Counted from the stretch's first letter, positions 24,098 to 32,304 are shown. The stretch: DNA of 64,000 nt from Dietzia psychralcaliphila (GCF_003096095.1 NZ_CP015453.1:3814248-3878247), one strand, 5' to 3'. Notes: generated by a model not told the origin, from the sequence alone. A program made the numbers and translations.

Positions 24098-24654
24098 ACG
24101 CAGTGCTCGTGGTGGTCGTGGTGCTCCTGGTGGGCTTGGCTCTGGTGGTCGGGGTCACCGGCCTGCTCGGGTTGCTCGGCCGACTGCCGGGCAACGGCGT
24201 CCTGGGTGTCCGCACCCCGGAGACCCGTCGCTCCCCCGAGGCCTGGACGCTGGCCAACCGGGCCGCCGGACCCGCGTTCCTCGGCTCGAGCCTCATGCTC
24301 CTGCTCGGTGCGCTGGGCGTGGGGCTGATCGGCGGCTGGGTCGGTGGGCTCGTCGTCGTCGTCGCTCTTCTCGGTTCGCTCGCCCTGCTCAGCGTTGCCG
24401 GCCTCGCCGGATCCCGCGCCGCGGCCGTCTGGGAGGCCGCGCAGGACGAGGATCAGGGTGGCTGCGGCTGCGGCTCCGAGGGCGGCTGTGGCGGCCACTC
24501 CGCCGGCGACCCCTCCGAGGCGCCCGGCGGGGACTCCTGTTCGGGCTCCCCCACCGACTCCGCGGATCCGGCCGCCGACTGCGGCGTGACCGGCGGCTGC
24601 GGATCGTGCGCCCTGCAGGGAATGTGCGAATCGGAGAACACCGCCACCCGGTGA
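24094..24654 (+). CDS. SdpI-family membrane protein with cysteine-rich tail
   Basis: This 186-residue protein has three membrane helices in the first 115 residues and the SdpI signature GVRTPETRRSPEAWTLANR between the first two. SdpI of Bacillus is an immunity and signalling protein for a killing peptide. The C-terminal 65 residues are unusual: eight cysteines in CxC, CGGH, CGSC and single-Cys contexts within Gly/Ser/Asp-rich sequence, suggesting a metal-binding or redox tail. A GTG start overlaps the MarR stop, so regulator and membrane protein are coupled as in sensor-regulator pairs. What ligand it senses is unknown. Confidence 0.78.
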   Translation: MNAVLVVVVVLLVGLALVVGVTGLLGLLGRLPGNGVLGVRTPETRRSPEAWTLANRAAGPAFLGSSLMLLLGALGVGLIGGWVGGLVVVVALLGSLALLSVAGLAGSRAAAVWEAAQDEDQGGCGCGSEGGCGGHSAGDPSEAPGGDSCSGSPTDSADPAADCGVTGGCGSCALQGMCESENTATR

Positions 24655-24781
24655 GGGGCTGCGTGAGGGCTCGCGTGGGGGCCCGTGCGGGGGCCCGTGT
24701 CCCGGCCCGACCGGTGGCCGGCTCCCACCGTGCTGCCTACGGTCAGAGGTTCACCCGACCCACACCGTGAAGGAGCTCGCC

Positions 24782-25360
24782 ATGGCCCAGAAGTCCACGA
24801 CAGAGTCCAACCAGGACGTCGTCGACATCCTCACCGCCGACCATCGCGAGATGATCGGGCTCATCGAGATGATCGAGGAGACCTCCGACCCCAAGGAGCG
24901 CCGCGCGCTGGCCGACTCCGTGATCGCCGAGGTGATGCGCCACTCCGTGGCCGAGGAGCTGTTCGTCTACCCCGAGTACGAGCGCAGCATCCCGGACGGC
25001 AAGGACGAGGTGGAGCACGACAAGGAGGAGCACCAGGAGATCGAAGAGGTGATGAAGGAGCTCGAGGGCCTGGACTCCGAGAGCGCCGAGTTCATCGCCA
25101 CCGTGAAGCGCTTCAAGGAACTCCTCGACCACCATGCGGACGACGAGGAGTCCGACCAGTTCCCCAAGATGCGTGAGCACCTCACCGCCGACACCCTGGT
25201 CGACATGGGCCGGAAGGTCGAGGCGGCCAAGAAGATCGCCCCCACCCGTCCGCACCCCGGCTCCCCGCACTCCGAGCTGTTCCACATGACCCTCGGCCCC
25301 GGCGTCGGAATGGTCGACCGCCTCCGCGACGCGCTCAGCGGCCGCATCAAGAACACCTGA
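24782..25360 (+). CDS. Hemerythrin domain-containing protein
   Basis: This 192-residue four-helix hemerythrin-like protein is predicted to bind a di-iron centre. Ligand-type residues occur in the right order: ADHREMIGLIE (about 18-28), RHSVAEELFVYPEYE (about 56-70), EHQEIEEVM and LLDHHADDEESDQF. A C-terminal segment of about 50 residues follows the bundle. Functions in this family include oxygen, NO or iron sensing and peroxide protection. The start at 24782 has AAGGAG at a good distance; a GTG at 24767 is in frame but overlaps that site. It appears monocistronic. The 127 bases before it hold short G-rich direct repeats (GGGGGCCCGTG). Confidence 0.88.
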   Translation: MAQKSTTESNQDVVDILTADHREMIGLIEMIEETSDPKERRALADSVIAEVMRHSVAEELFVYPEYERSIPDGKDEVEHDKEEHQEIEEVMKELEGLDSESAEFIATVKRFKELLDHHADDEESDQFPKMREHLTADTLVDMGRKVEAAKKIAPTRPHPGSPHSELFHMTLGPGVGMVDRLRDALSGRIKNT

Positions 25361-25424
25361 CGGTTCGGGTCGGCGTCGACGGCCGAGCCGCTGGGTGTGT
25401 TGGACAGCAGGGTGTGTCGGATAG

Positions 25425-25793
25425 CTAGGTCAGAACCCGGATCACGACGGCCGCGAGCCCGCACGCGGCCATGACCAGCACCATCACGACCAGACCCACG
25501 TTGTACAGCGTCTGGGTCTGCTGGACCTGACCGGCCCGGACGAAGCGCCCCACCCGTCGTTCGTGGTTGCGCTGCACCCTGAGCAGCGCCAGGAGCGGGA
25601 TCACCAACAGCATCGAGAAGACCGCCGCCCACAGCCACGAGGTCTCGGCGACGAGCTTGGCCACCAGGATGATGTTGACGGTCACCACGGCCCAGGTCCG
25701 GGCCCACGACAGGCTCGTGCGCTCGGACTGCAGCCCGGCGTCGGGCGGCGTCGCCTCGGGACGCACCCCGATCCGGCGCCGCGGGGCGCTCAT
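25425..25793 (-). CDS. DUF202-family membrane protein
   Basis: This 122-residue protein has three predicted membrane helices. The DUF202 signature is present: LQSERTSLSWARTWAVVTVNIILVAKL near the N terminus, a central helix AVFSMLLVIPLLALL and a C-terminal helix ending AAVVIRVL. It overlaps the upstream paralogue by four bases (ATGA), so the two are coupled and may form a hetero-oligomer. DUF202 proteins occur with vacuolar transporter chaperones and as short tandem pairs in bacteria; their function is unknown. Confidence 0.8.
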   Translation of the reverse strand: MSAPRRRIGVRPEATPPDAGLQSERTSLSWARTWAVVTVNIILVAKLVAETSWLWAAVFSMLLVIPLLALLRVQRNHERRVGRFVRAGQVQQTQTLYNVGLVVMVLVMAACGLAAVVIRVLT

Positions 25794-26173
25794 GCGAAGG
25801 TGCCGCCGAGGATCGCGACCACGAGCAGAACCGCACCGATCGCGATGCCCAGCACCAGCAGGATCGATGCCTGCGGAACCGGTAGCGGCTCGTTGTGGCG
25901 CATGGAGGCCTCGATCCGGATCCAGCGTCGGAACGACACGGTCGCGAGCAGTGCCGCCATCACGAGGAGTAGGCACGCCAGCGGGGTGCGGATGATCTCC
26001 GGAATCTCGTCGCCGGCAAAGGCCTCCATCGCCACCGCGCCGGCCATCAGTCCCAGGCTCGTCCGGATCCACGCCAGGAAGGTCCGCTCGTTCGCGAGCG
26101 TGAACCGTGGGTCCGGTTCCTCACCGTCCCGCAGCGACTTGGGCCGCCACCCCTGTCCGACTTGCTCCGTCAT
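25790..26173 (-). CDS. DUF202-family (YidH-like) membrane protein
   Basis: This 127-residue three-helix membrane protein carries the family's hallmark FTLANERTFLAWIRTSLGLMAGAVA at about residues 24-48, followed by a second helix (TPLACLLLVMAALLATVSFRRW) and a third (ASILLVLGIAIGAVLLVVAIL). It resembles YidH, whose role is unknown. It is the first gene of a two-gene operon with a more divergent DUF202 protein, and is divergent from the SBF-type transporter 72 bases away. Confidence 0.87.
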   Translation of the reverse strand: MTEQVGQGWRPKSLRDGEEPDPRFTLANERTFLAWIRTSLGLMAGAVAMEAFAGDEIPEIIRTPLACLLLVMAALLATVSFRRWIRIEASMRHNEPLPVPQASILLVLGIAIGAVLLVVAILGGTFA

Positions 26174-26245
26174 CCCCCGAGCCTATCGGCCGCCCCTCTG
26201 GGCCTCGTGCGGACCTCCCGCGGACCAGGGTGATCAAATGGGTCG

Positions 26246-27226
26246 ATGAACTTCCTGCGTCGCCTCCGGGTCGAGCCGTTCATCCTGGCGATCCTGGCCG
26301 CTGTCGTGGTGGCGGCGGTGCTGCCGGCCACCGGGGACGCGGCGACCGCGCTGGGCTGGGTCACGACCGTGGGGATCGCCGTCCTGTTCTTCCTCTACGG
26401 CGCGCGGTTGGAACCCCGTGAACTGCTGGCCGGCGTGAAGCACTGGCGGCTGCACTCGGTGGTGCTGACCGCGACCTTCCTGCTGTTCCCGGCGCTCGGG
26501 CTACTGGGGCGATGGGCCCTCACCCCTGTTCTGGGCGAACCGTTGGCCGCCGGCTTCCTGTTCCTCACGCTGGTGCCGTCGACCGTGCAGTCGTCCATCA
26601 CCTTCGTGGCCATCGCCCGCGGCCACGTGAGTGCGGCCGTGGTCTCGGCGTCCGTGTCGAACCTGCTCGGGGTGGTCATCACTCCCCTGCTCGTCTTCGC
26701 GCTGATGACCACGAACGGATCGGTGGTCATCACGTGGGACTCGGTCGGGAAGATCGCCCTGCAGCTACTCCTGCCGTTCGTCCTGGGTCAGCTGCTGCGC
26801 CGGTGGGTTCTGCCGATCACCAGGAAGATCAAGCGACTGGCGTTGTTCGACAAGTCCGTGATCGTCCTGATCGTCTACGCCGCGTTCTCCGAGGGCGTGG
26901 CCGACGGTATCTGGTCGATGGTCGGGCCGGCCCAGCTGGCGTGGCTGATCGGCGCATGCTGCGTCCTGCTCGCGGTGGTGCTGGGACTCACCGAGCTGAT
27001 CGCCCGCGCGCTGGGATTCGAGGAACGCGACAAGCGGGTCGTGCAATTCTGCGGATCAAAGAAGTCGCTGGCCACAGGGCTGCCGATGGCCGCCGTCCTG
27101 TTCATCGGCCAACCCGTGGGACTCCTGGTGCTCCCCCTGATGCTGTTCCACCAGATCCAGCTGATCGTGTGCGCGTGGTTGGCCGGCCGGTACGGGCGGG
27201 CGGAGGGTGCGCCGCGGGTGGAGTGA
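26246..27226 (+). CDS. SBF-like bile acid:sodium symporter family transporter
   Basis: This 326-residue transporter has nine to ten predicted membrane helices, typical of the SBF-like (YfeH) branch of the bile acid:sodium symporter superfamily. Diagnostic segments are FFLYGARLEPRELLAGVKHWRLH after helix 2, LVPSTVQSSITFVAIARG at the crossover region, and FCGSKKSLATGLPMA in the second inverted half. The family carries organic anions with sodium; the substrate here is unknown. It is the last gene before an AT-richer insert. No terminator hairpin is evident. Confidence 0.88.
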   Translation: MNFLRRLRVEPFILAILAAVVVAAVLPATGDAATALGWVTTVGIAVLFFLYGARLEPRELLAGVKHWRLHSVVLTATFLLFPALGLLGRWALTPVLGEPLAAGFLFLTLVPSTVQSSITFVAIARGHVSAAVVSASVSNLLGVVITPLLVFALMTTNGSVVITWDSVGKIALQLLLPFVLGQLLRRWVLPITRKIKRLALFDKSVIVLIVYAAFSEGVADGIWSMVGPAQLAWLIGACCVLLAVVLGLTELIARALGFEERDKRVVQFCGSKKSLATGLPMAAVLFIGQPVGLLVLPLMLFHQIQLIVCAWLAGRYGRAEGAPRVE

Positions 27227-27548
27227 GGCGCACGGCGGCGCCCATCAGCCATGCCTGCTGTCTCACGGGTTGCCGGTGCAGGACTCCCCGATCCCGACTG
27301 CGAGCTCTGCCGGGGGTTCTTTGGGCGCGAAGGGATCGCACTTGGTCATAAACCCTGTTTGCATAGGGTTGGCGCTCCGACTCCAACACAAGCACAGTCG
27401 ACTTGATGCGTTTGGGGGCACTCTAACCGCACCAATGCAGGCAGAACCGGATAGAAACAGCCCCTAACGGGGGGTAGCACTCCGCAGCATCAGAAAGCTA
27501 TGCTTTCTGCACCTGCCAACCCGTCGAAACAGTACCGAAACGAGAGCG
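27227..27548. other. 322-bp noncoding start of the AT-richer insert, with inverted repeats
   Basis: No gene is visible. Two perfect small inverted repeats occur: AACCCT / AGGGTT (27351-27356 with 27365-27370) and CAGAAAG / CTTTCTG (27491-27497 with 27503-27509, 5-base loop). The second lies about 40 bases before the orphan gene start and could be its operator or a leader hairpin. Composition falls from strongly GC-rich to nearly balanced within this gap, marking the left edge of foreign DNA. I found no tRNA or integrase that would explain the insertion. Confidence 0.5.
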
Positions 27549-28295
27549 GTGATGGACTCGACTACCGCGCGTTGGAAGATCCGCACTGCTCTCCATTCGC
27601 AGAATTTCCGGGCGGTTGATTTAGCGACGTTAGTCTCACCTTCGACAATAGATTTCGCTTCGGTCCCCCGCCAATTGACCGAAGCGATAAATGGAGCCTT
27701 GCGGACGTCTACCAACTGGGGCGGCATTCAAGACCAGTTATCCATCTTGCGTGACCAATTAGACTCTCAAGGAAGATATATCTGGGATGTGTACGTTGGC
27801 GCTAGCCATCAAACACTGAAGCTGGTGGTCGTAGTCGGTTTTGGAGGGCCGGTTCACGACACCCACTTTAAGACCAGATTTGATGCAACGTGGGTTGTTA
27901 TGCAATCGCTTGAAGCGCATATTCGGCAGTTCAAACTCGATCCACAGCTGATGGCGCTTCTCGATACAGCGCGTAAACCTCTACTCGCCCAAGCATCACC
28001 TCCAGTGAAAGCCGCCCTTGATCTTTCATGGACTTTGCTCAACTCCAGTCGCGCCAGTGGTGGTCCATCAAGCGTCTTGTTTGCCGCATGCGGGCATGGT
28101 TTGTCGCCAGACCTCGGAACCAAGTTGAGGCAATTGTCTTACAGTAGGGCGAGAACTGGCTTAGGCGCGCAACCAATGCTCCAAGGCATCGCATGGGATT
28201 TCTCGCAGCCCAAGTTCTCAGACGACCAACTCTACTTCGGCATACTAAATACGTTCAGTTCTGCTGACTTTAAGGCAACAATGCGCCTAAGCTGA
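27549..28295 (+). CDS. Orphan hypothetical protein in an AT-richer insert
   Basis: I do not recognise this 248-residue protein. It is soluble, alternating helical and strand-like, with DVYVGASHQTLKLVVVVGFGG in the middle and FAACGHGLSPDLGTKLRQLS later. Codon use is far less GC-biased than in the neighbours (many codons ending in A or T). It starts GTG-ATG, so 27549 or 27552 may be the true start; the ribosome binding site is weak. A small gene on the other strand ends five bases downstream. Composition, isolation and the lack of a recognisable family point to recent acquisition, perhaps a phage- or plasmid-derived accessory gene. Confidence 0.6.
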   Translation: MMDSTTARWKIRTALHSQNFRAVDLATLVSPSTIDFASVPRQLTEAINGALRTSTNWGGIQDQLSILRDQLDSQGRYIWDVYVGASHQTLKLVVVVGFGGPVHDTHFKTRFDATWVVMQSLEAHIRQFKLDPQLMALLDTARKPLLAQASPPVKAALDLSWTLLNSSRASGGPSSVLFAACGHGLSPDLGTKLRQLSYSRARTGLGAQPMLQGIAWDFSQPKFSDDQLYFGILNTFSSADFKATMRLS

Positions 28296-28300
28296 AGGGT

Positions 28301-28588
28301 CTATAACGCGATGGGGCCGTCGACCAACTCATACTTGCCGCTGGAAAGTAATCTGAACGAACGGCCCGAACTTGGATCGTAGATCCTCGAAGGTCGCTCA
28401 AAATTAGTTATCGGTTCGCGTGTTGCCGCGTCAAATACCCGAGAAATGACCCACACTGCACCGTCAACGGCGAGTTCAATAGCGACCCTTCCAATAATGA
28501 CAGTAATTTGGCTCCGCCTTGACATTTCAAGCACCCCCCTGATTTGCGCAGAATCATCTGCGTGCCCGGTTCTGAGCTTACTGGTCAC
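28301..28588 (-). CDS. Small orphan hypothetical protein
   Basis: This 95-residue protein has a GTG start. After a charged N terminus it is largely beta-like (QITVIIGRVAIELAVDGAVWVISRVFD, then PSSGRSFRLLSSGKYELVDG). It shares the non-GC-biased codon use of the convergent orphan gene, with only five bases between the stops. No family comes to mind. The two genes may be an effector and its partner, but they are convergent rather than co-transcribed. A short hairpin CGGCTC / GAGCCG (28638-28655) lies upstream. Confidence 0.5.
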   Translation of the reverse strand: MTSKLRTGHADDSAQIRGVLEMSRRSQITVIIGRVAIELAVDGAVWVISRVFDAATREPITNFERPSRIYDPSSGRSFRLLSSGKYELVDGPIAL

Positions 28589-28699
28589 ATTGTCGAGAGC
28601 GGAAGTCTTTGCTTATTTTTGGGTCCCCAACGTGGGTCGGCTCGGATCGGAGCCGCTCAATAATTGCGGTGGGGCGCAGTTTGCACGCCTCATGCGCGA

Positions 28700-29545
28700 T
28701 CAGTGTTGGGCGATGAAACGACAAATCCCCGCGGCCACCTCCGCGGGGCGTTCCTCAGGCGCGAAGTGACCGCAGTCGTCGATCACGTGGAGGGCACTGC
28801 CCGGGATCGCCCGGCGCAGCCGGTGGGCGTGGTCGATGACCTGCCAGGTGTCGTCCGCACCCCAGATCAGTTGGACCGGGACCTGCCCCAGGGTGTGCAG
28901 CCTGTCGCTGATCTCCATGGTGTGCGCGGGGTCGTAGTGCGCCACCTGGTGCTGGAACAGGCTCGGCTGGCCGATCGGTCCGCTGATGAGGTCCACATAC
29001 ACCCGCAGCGCCTCGGGGTCGAAGTTCGCCGGCTCACTGTGGGTCGACAGCAGCCACTCCCGGAAGTGCTCCCGGTGCTCGTCGTCGGGCCTCTTGGCCA
29101 GCACTTCCAGGCCGTCGGCCATCTGCTGCCGGGTCCGCTCGGAGGGGTAGGTATCAAAGCTCACCACGTCGATCAGCGTCAGCGTGCGCAGGCGCTCTAT
29201 CGAGCGCACCCCGAATCGCTGGGCGACGCCGCCGCCGATGTCGTGTGCCACCAGGTGGAACGAGTCCAGTCCCCACAGGTCGAGCAACCCGTCCAGGATC
29301 GCGACGTTGCCGGTGATCGACGTGTCCACGGCCGTGTCCCACGGCCGCTCCGACAGGCCGTACCCCAGCAGGTCGAACACGTGCGCCCGGTACCCGGCGT
29401 CGACGAGCCGTGGTACGACGTTCCGCCAGATGTACGACGACGAGGGGGTGCCGTGCACCAGCACTACAGGCTCTCCGGCCCCGTGAACGCCATAGGCGAT
29501 GCGGTAGCCGTCGATGAGGGCGTGGCGATCGACGACGTGCGTCAT
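28700..29545 (-). CDS. Alpha/beta hydrolase, haloalkane dehalogenase/epoxide hydrolase-like
   Basis: This 281-residue hydrolase has LVHGTPSSSYIWRNV as the oxyanion motif (about 29-43). An Asp nucleophile in VAHDIGGG (about 100) replaces the Ser of esterases, which places it with haloalkane dehalogenases, epoxide hydrolases and haloacetate dehalogenases. An acidic residue in LIWGADDTW and the catalytic His in DDCGHFAPEE complete the triad. The substrate may be a halogenated or epoxidised compound but cannot be fixed. Its 3' end abuts the AT-richer insert. The next gene upstream, a DJ-1-family protein, is co-directional 54 bases away. Confidence 0.85.
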   Translation of the reverse strand: MTHVVDRHALIDGYRIAYGVHGAGEPVVLVHGTPSSSYIWRNVVPRLVDAGYRAHVFDLLGYGLSERPWDTAVDTSITGNVAILDGLLDLWGLDSFHLVAHDIGGGVAQRFGVRSIERLRTLTLIDVVSFDTYPSERTRQQMADGLEVLAKRPDDEHREHFREWLLSTHSEPANFDPEALRVYVDLISGPIGQPSLFQHQVAHYDPAHTMEISDRLHTLGQVPVQLIWGADDTWQVIDHAHRLRRAIPGSALHVIDDCGHFAPEERPAEVAAGICRFIAQH

Positions 29546-29599
29546 CCCGGGGCTCCTTCACGGTTGTTCCCGGTCACGAGAGGCGTACCCGCCTCTTGC

Positions 29600-30301
29600 T
29601 CAGACTGCGAGGTCCGCGACGAGCCGCTCGGCCAGTTCCGCGGACGACTGCGGGTTCTGGCCGGTGTAGACGTTCCGGTCCACCACGACGTACGAGCCCC
29701 ACGGCTCGGCGGCCGACGAGTAGTCCGCGCCGAGTTCGACGAGCTTGTCCTCGAGGAGCCAGGGGGCGTTGGCGGCCAGACCGACCTGCTCTTCCTCGAC
29801 GTTGGAGAACCCGGTCATGCGGTATCCGGCGAACGGTGACGAGGTCGGGTCCTCGGACGCGGCCAGGACAGCGGCCGGGGCGTGGCAGAGCAGAGCGACG
29901 GGCTTCCCGGCGCTCACCCGCTCGGAGAGGATCGTCCCGGAGGTCCGGTCCACGGCGAGGTCCTCGAGCGGACCGTGGCCGCCGGGGTAGAAGACCAGGT
30001 CGAAGGCCGAGTGGTCCACGGTCGCGAGGTCGACCGGCGAGTCCAGGACGGGCGCAAGCTCGTCGAGCGAGGCCTTGACCTTCTCGAGGGCCTGCGGATC
30101 CCCGGCCCCCTCACCGAGGCTGGCCTGATCCACCGTGGGGGCGCGGCCACCGGGCGTGGCCACCGTGACGGCCCATCCGGCCCCGGTGAAGACTTCGTAG
30201 GGGGTCACGAACTCCTCGGCCCAGAATCCGGTGGGGTGCGCGGAGCCGTCCTTGAGGGTCCAGTGGTCGGCGGCGGACATGATCATGAGAACGCTTGTCA
30301 T
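29600..30301 (-). CDS. DJ-1/PfpI-family (type 1 glutamine amidotransferase-like) protein
   Basis: This 233-residue protein has the flavodoxin-like DJ-1/PfpI fold. FYPGGHGPLEDL supplies the conserved acidic/Gly-rich turn, and the nucleophilic Cys lies in VALLCHAPAAVL, followed by the helix of the nucleophile elbow. An N-terminal HPTGFWAEEFVTPYEVF segment matches Hsp31-like members, which act as glyoxalase III, deglycase or chaperone. The length suits the long branch of the family. The start is ATG at 30301. It likely shares a transcript with the dehalogenase-like hydrolase. Confidence 0.87.
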   Translation of the reverse strand: MTSVLMIMSAADHWTLKDGSAHPTGFWAEEFVTPYEVFTGAGWAVTVATPGGRAPTVDQASLGEGAGDPQALEKVKASLDELAPVLDSPVDLATVDHSAFDLVFYPGGHGPLEDLAVDRTSGTILSERVSAGKPVALLCHAPAAVLAASEDPTSSPFAGYRMTGFSNVEEEQVGLAANAPWLLEDKLVELGADYSSAAEPWGSYVVVDRNVYTGQNPQSSAELAERLVADLAV

Positions 30302-30610
30302 GGCACAACCCTACGGAGGTCCTGCTGAAGCGGGACTGAGCGACTTTCGGGTGTTCCGGGTCACAATTCGTGTTTCATAAAGAAATATTCTTTAGTGCTC
30401 CCGGTCGACTCTCGAGTGGCCATCCCGGGCCCTACCTGCGAGAACCTATTCGTCTCGATGTTGACGATGTATCAGCAGGTCAGAACCCTCTGTTCTCGGC
30501 TGGCTGATTAGCCCGGGAAGCAATTGAGAGCCGCTCATCGTTTGCTTAACCTCTGGTGCGCATTGATTGCGACCAACTGGAACCCGACCATCCCCACACA
30601 CGGAGTCACC
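30302..30610. other. 309-bp regulatory gap upstream of the small-protein cluster
   Basis: No gene is seen. AAAGAA-ATA-TTCTTT (30374-30388) is an AT-rich inverted repeat close to the DJ-1 gene, and AGAAC / GTTCT (30482-30486 with 30492-30496) is a second one. TTGACG occurs at about 30461 and might be a -35. GGAG six bases before the ATG at 30611 is the ribosome binding site of the first small gene. AT-rich patches contrast with the flanking genes. Confidence 0.4.
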
Positions 30611-30817
30611 ATGGACCTCTACTTCGGAAGCATCTCAAGCCCACTCTGGGTAATGGCCAACGCAGCACTAGCCGGGGTCATCAACATGATTCCGGGAGCG
30701 CAAGCGGCGTCGACCGATCTCTACCGCACTCAGCACGCACTGGGTGTCGAGGCTGGCCTCCCCGCGTACCAGCTGGACATCCTCAAGAACAATGCCATGG
30801 CCTACGGCTGGTGGTGA
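30611..30817 (+). CDS. Small hydrophobic protein, first of a three-gene cluster
   Basis: This 68-residue protein begins MDLYFGSISSPLWVMANAAL and has one hydrophobic segment (about 10-30), a polar helical middle and a C terminus ending in YGWW. There is no classical signal peptide. It is preceded by GGAG at good spacing; a longer frame from 30524 has no ribosome binding site and poor coding character. The stop is one base from the next start (TGAGATG). Size and amphipathic character recall the short channel-forming proteins of mycolate-bearing Corynebacteriales, or a peptide bacteriocin. I see no sequence identity to either. Confidence 0.5.
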   Translation: MDLYFGSISSPLWVMANAALAGVINMIPGAQAASTDLYRTQHALGVEAGLPAYQLDILKNNAMAYGWW

Positions 30818-30818
30818 G

Positions 30819-31325
30819 ATGAAGGCCCGCTGGCGGCGAACCGGGGCGTTCTGGCTCGCGGGCGGTGCGTTTTCCCTCACTGGCATCTCATGCGGAGTGA
30901 TAGTTGGAGTCCTGACTCACGCTCCCGCAAAAGCCGACAGCTCGACGGTCGCTAGCGGCGAGTTCGCACAGGGTGGCCTCAACTCGCAGCGACCCCCAGC
31001 GGAACCACTGGGGACAGCGGCGGTCACGTCGGTCACGACGTCGCTTGCAGCGATGCCCGCTACTCCCCCAGATGTGAGGCCACCCGGCGCTGAGCCGCCT
31101 GATTCACCCAGTGTGCCCGTTCCCCCGTTGGCGCCTGTACCAGCGGTTCAGCTTCCTGCTCCGCAACCCCCGGCTCGAACGGTTCCGCCGGTACTACCTG
31201 CGCCTGCACCAATCCCGGCCCCCACTGTGGCGCCCTCGTCCGCGCCCCCAGCTCGAGTTGAGCTCCCACTGATTCCGCTCAAGCCCCAAGAACCAGTTCG
31301 ACCTGGACAACTCCAAGTCGGTTGA
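30819..31325 (+). CDS. Proline-rich exported protein
   Basis: This 168-residue protein has a basic N terminus (MKARWRRTG) and one hydrophobic segment (about 11-32, FWLAGGAFSLTGISCGVIVGV) acting as signal or anchor. A Ser/Thr-rich spacer and a long Pro/Ala/Val region (about 85-160: APVPAVQLPAPQPP and similar) follow. Such Pro-rich stretches are typical of proteins that span or cross the cell wall. No catalytic domain is present. It follows the 68-residue gene by one base and is almost certainly co-translated with it. Confidence 0.55.
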   Translation: MKARWRRTGAFWLAGGAFSLTGISCGVIVGVLTHAPAKADSSTVASGEFAQGGLNSQRPPAEPLGTAAVTSVTTSLAAMPATPPDVRPPGAEPPDSPSVPVPPLAPVPAVQLPAPQPPARTVPPVLPAPAPIPAPTVAPSSAPPARVELPLIPLKPQEPVRPGQLQVG

Positions 31326-31359
31326 CCACAGGCCACACCTGAAGAATGGAGACAAAACA

Positions 31360-31650
31360 ATGGGAATCATCGAAGGTCTCGCTTTCATCGGCGCAGTCCT
31401 CCTAGGTCCGGCGGCGGCCGCCGCTGCGGCAATCGGCTTGACGCCGCCCTTGGTCGGAGGAATCGCAGTGGGAGCCGGAACCGCCGCAGTAGTAGGCGGA
31501 GCCGGAGCCGCTGCTTCTGTGTCAAACCCGTTTGTGATGGATGGTGTTGAGAACGCCGCGTTCAAAGGCCACAACGATCTCGTCGCAGGATCAGCCAACT
31601 TACTCAATGGTCTCCAGCTCCCCGGCATACCGGAGTTCCACGTCAACTGA
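31360..31650 (+). CDS. Gly/Ala-rich small hydrophobic protein
   Basis: This 96-residue protein with GGAGA before its ATG has a very hydrophobic Gly/Ala-rich first half containing several GxxxG-like spacings (LTPPLVGGIAVGAGTAAVVGGAGAAA in parts). A polar second half (NPFVMDGVENAAFKGHNDLVAG) ends in PEFHVN. It lacks a cleavable signal but could insert in or associate with membranes. With the two preceding genes it forms a co-directional trio of short, envelope-type proteins between a DJ-1 gene and a GNAT gene. Function is unknown. Confidence 0.5.
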   Translation: MGIIEGLAFIGAVLLGPAAAAAAAIGLTPPLVGGIAVGAGTAAVVGGAGAAASVSNPFVMDGVENAAFKGHNDLVAGSANLLNGLQLPGIPEFHVN

Positions 31651-31758
31651 ACTTCGGCCGCTCCTCATTGCTAGTTTTTGCTAGCTCATTCAGCCGCACC
31701 CCTGCACTAGCCCGATACCAGTTGGGCCGGTGCAGGGTTCCGGTGCTTGAATGGCGCG

Positions 31759-32304
31759 ATGACCAGCGTGACCTACCTGCAGCAGACCGATGCCTCATGG
31801 CTGCGCCCGGCTCGCCGCGCGGACCTGACGATCTCCCGGGTCTTCCCCGCCGAGCCATCCTTCAACTCCCGGATGTACCGCGACATCGGCGGCGACTGGA
31901 AGTGGTCCGACCGTCTCGAGTGGTCGGAGGGGGAATGGGCTTCCTACTGCGCGGACCCCTGCGTCACCACGTTCCGTGCGACCCGCGGTGGCGAGGTCGC
32001 CGGGTTCGCCGAACTCCGCATGAGCCCCTGCGGGGACGACCCGGGCTCAGACCCCGGGGACCCGGCGGACGGGGTCGATGTCGAGATCGTCTACTTCGGT
32101 CTGCTCCCCCGCTTCGCCGGCCTGGGCATCGGCGGTTGGTTCCTCTCCGAAACCGCCCGGATCGCCTGGCAGGTCCCGGGATGCCGCAGGGTCTGGCTGC
32201 ACACGTGCGAGGACGACTCCCCCGCCGCGATCCCCAACTACCTGTCCCGCGGGTTCGTCGAGTACGCCCGGGAGGACACCGGTTGCGCGGCCTGCACCGC
32301 CTGA
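31759..32304 (+). CDS. GNAT-family N-acetyltransferase
   Basis: This 181-residue protein has an acetyl-CoA site visible as LLPRFAGLGIGGWFLSETARIAW (the R/Q-x-x-G-x-G/A motif, here RFAGLGIG). VEIVYFGLLP is the preceding strand and HTCEDDSPAAIPNYLSRGFV motif B. The acceptor amine is unknown. The ATG at 31759 is chosen because the upstream TTG at 31747 lacks a ribosome binding site. Its stop lies at the edge of a 17-bp repeat array that also contains the stop of the convergent MarR gene. Confidence 0.84.
   Translation: MTSVTYLQQTDASWLRPARRADLTISRVFPAEPSFNSRMYRDIGGDWKWSDRLEWSEGEWASYCADPCVTTFRATRGGEVAGFAELRMSPCGDDPGSDPGDPADGVDVEIVYFGLLPRFAGLGIGGWFLSETARIAWQVPGCRRVWLHTCEDDSPAAIPNYLSRGFVEYAREDTGCAACTA

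Noticed and set aside
30524..30610. Longer N-terminus for the 68-residue protein
   Set aside because: The extra codons have poor coding character and no ribosome binding site; GGAG precedes the ATG at 30611.
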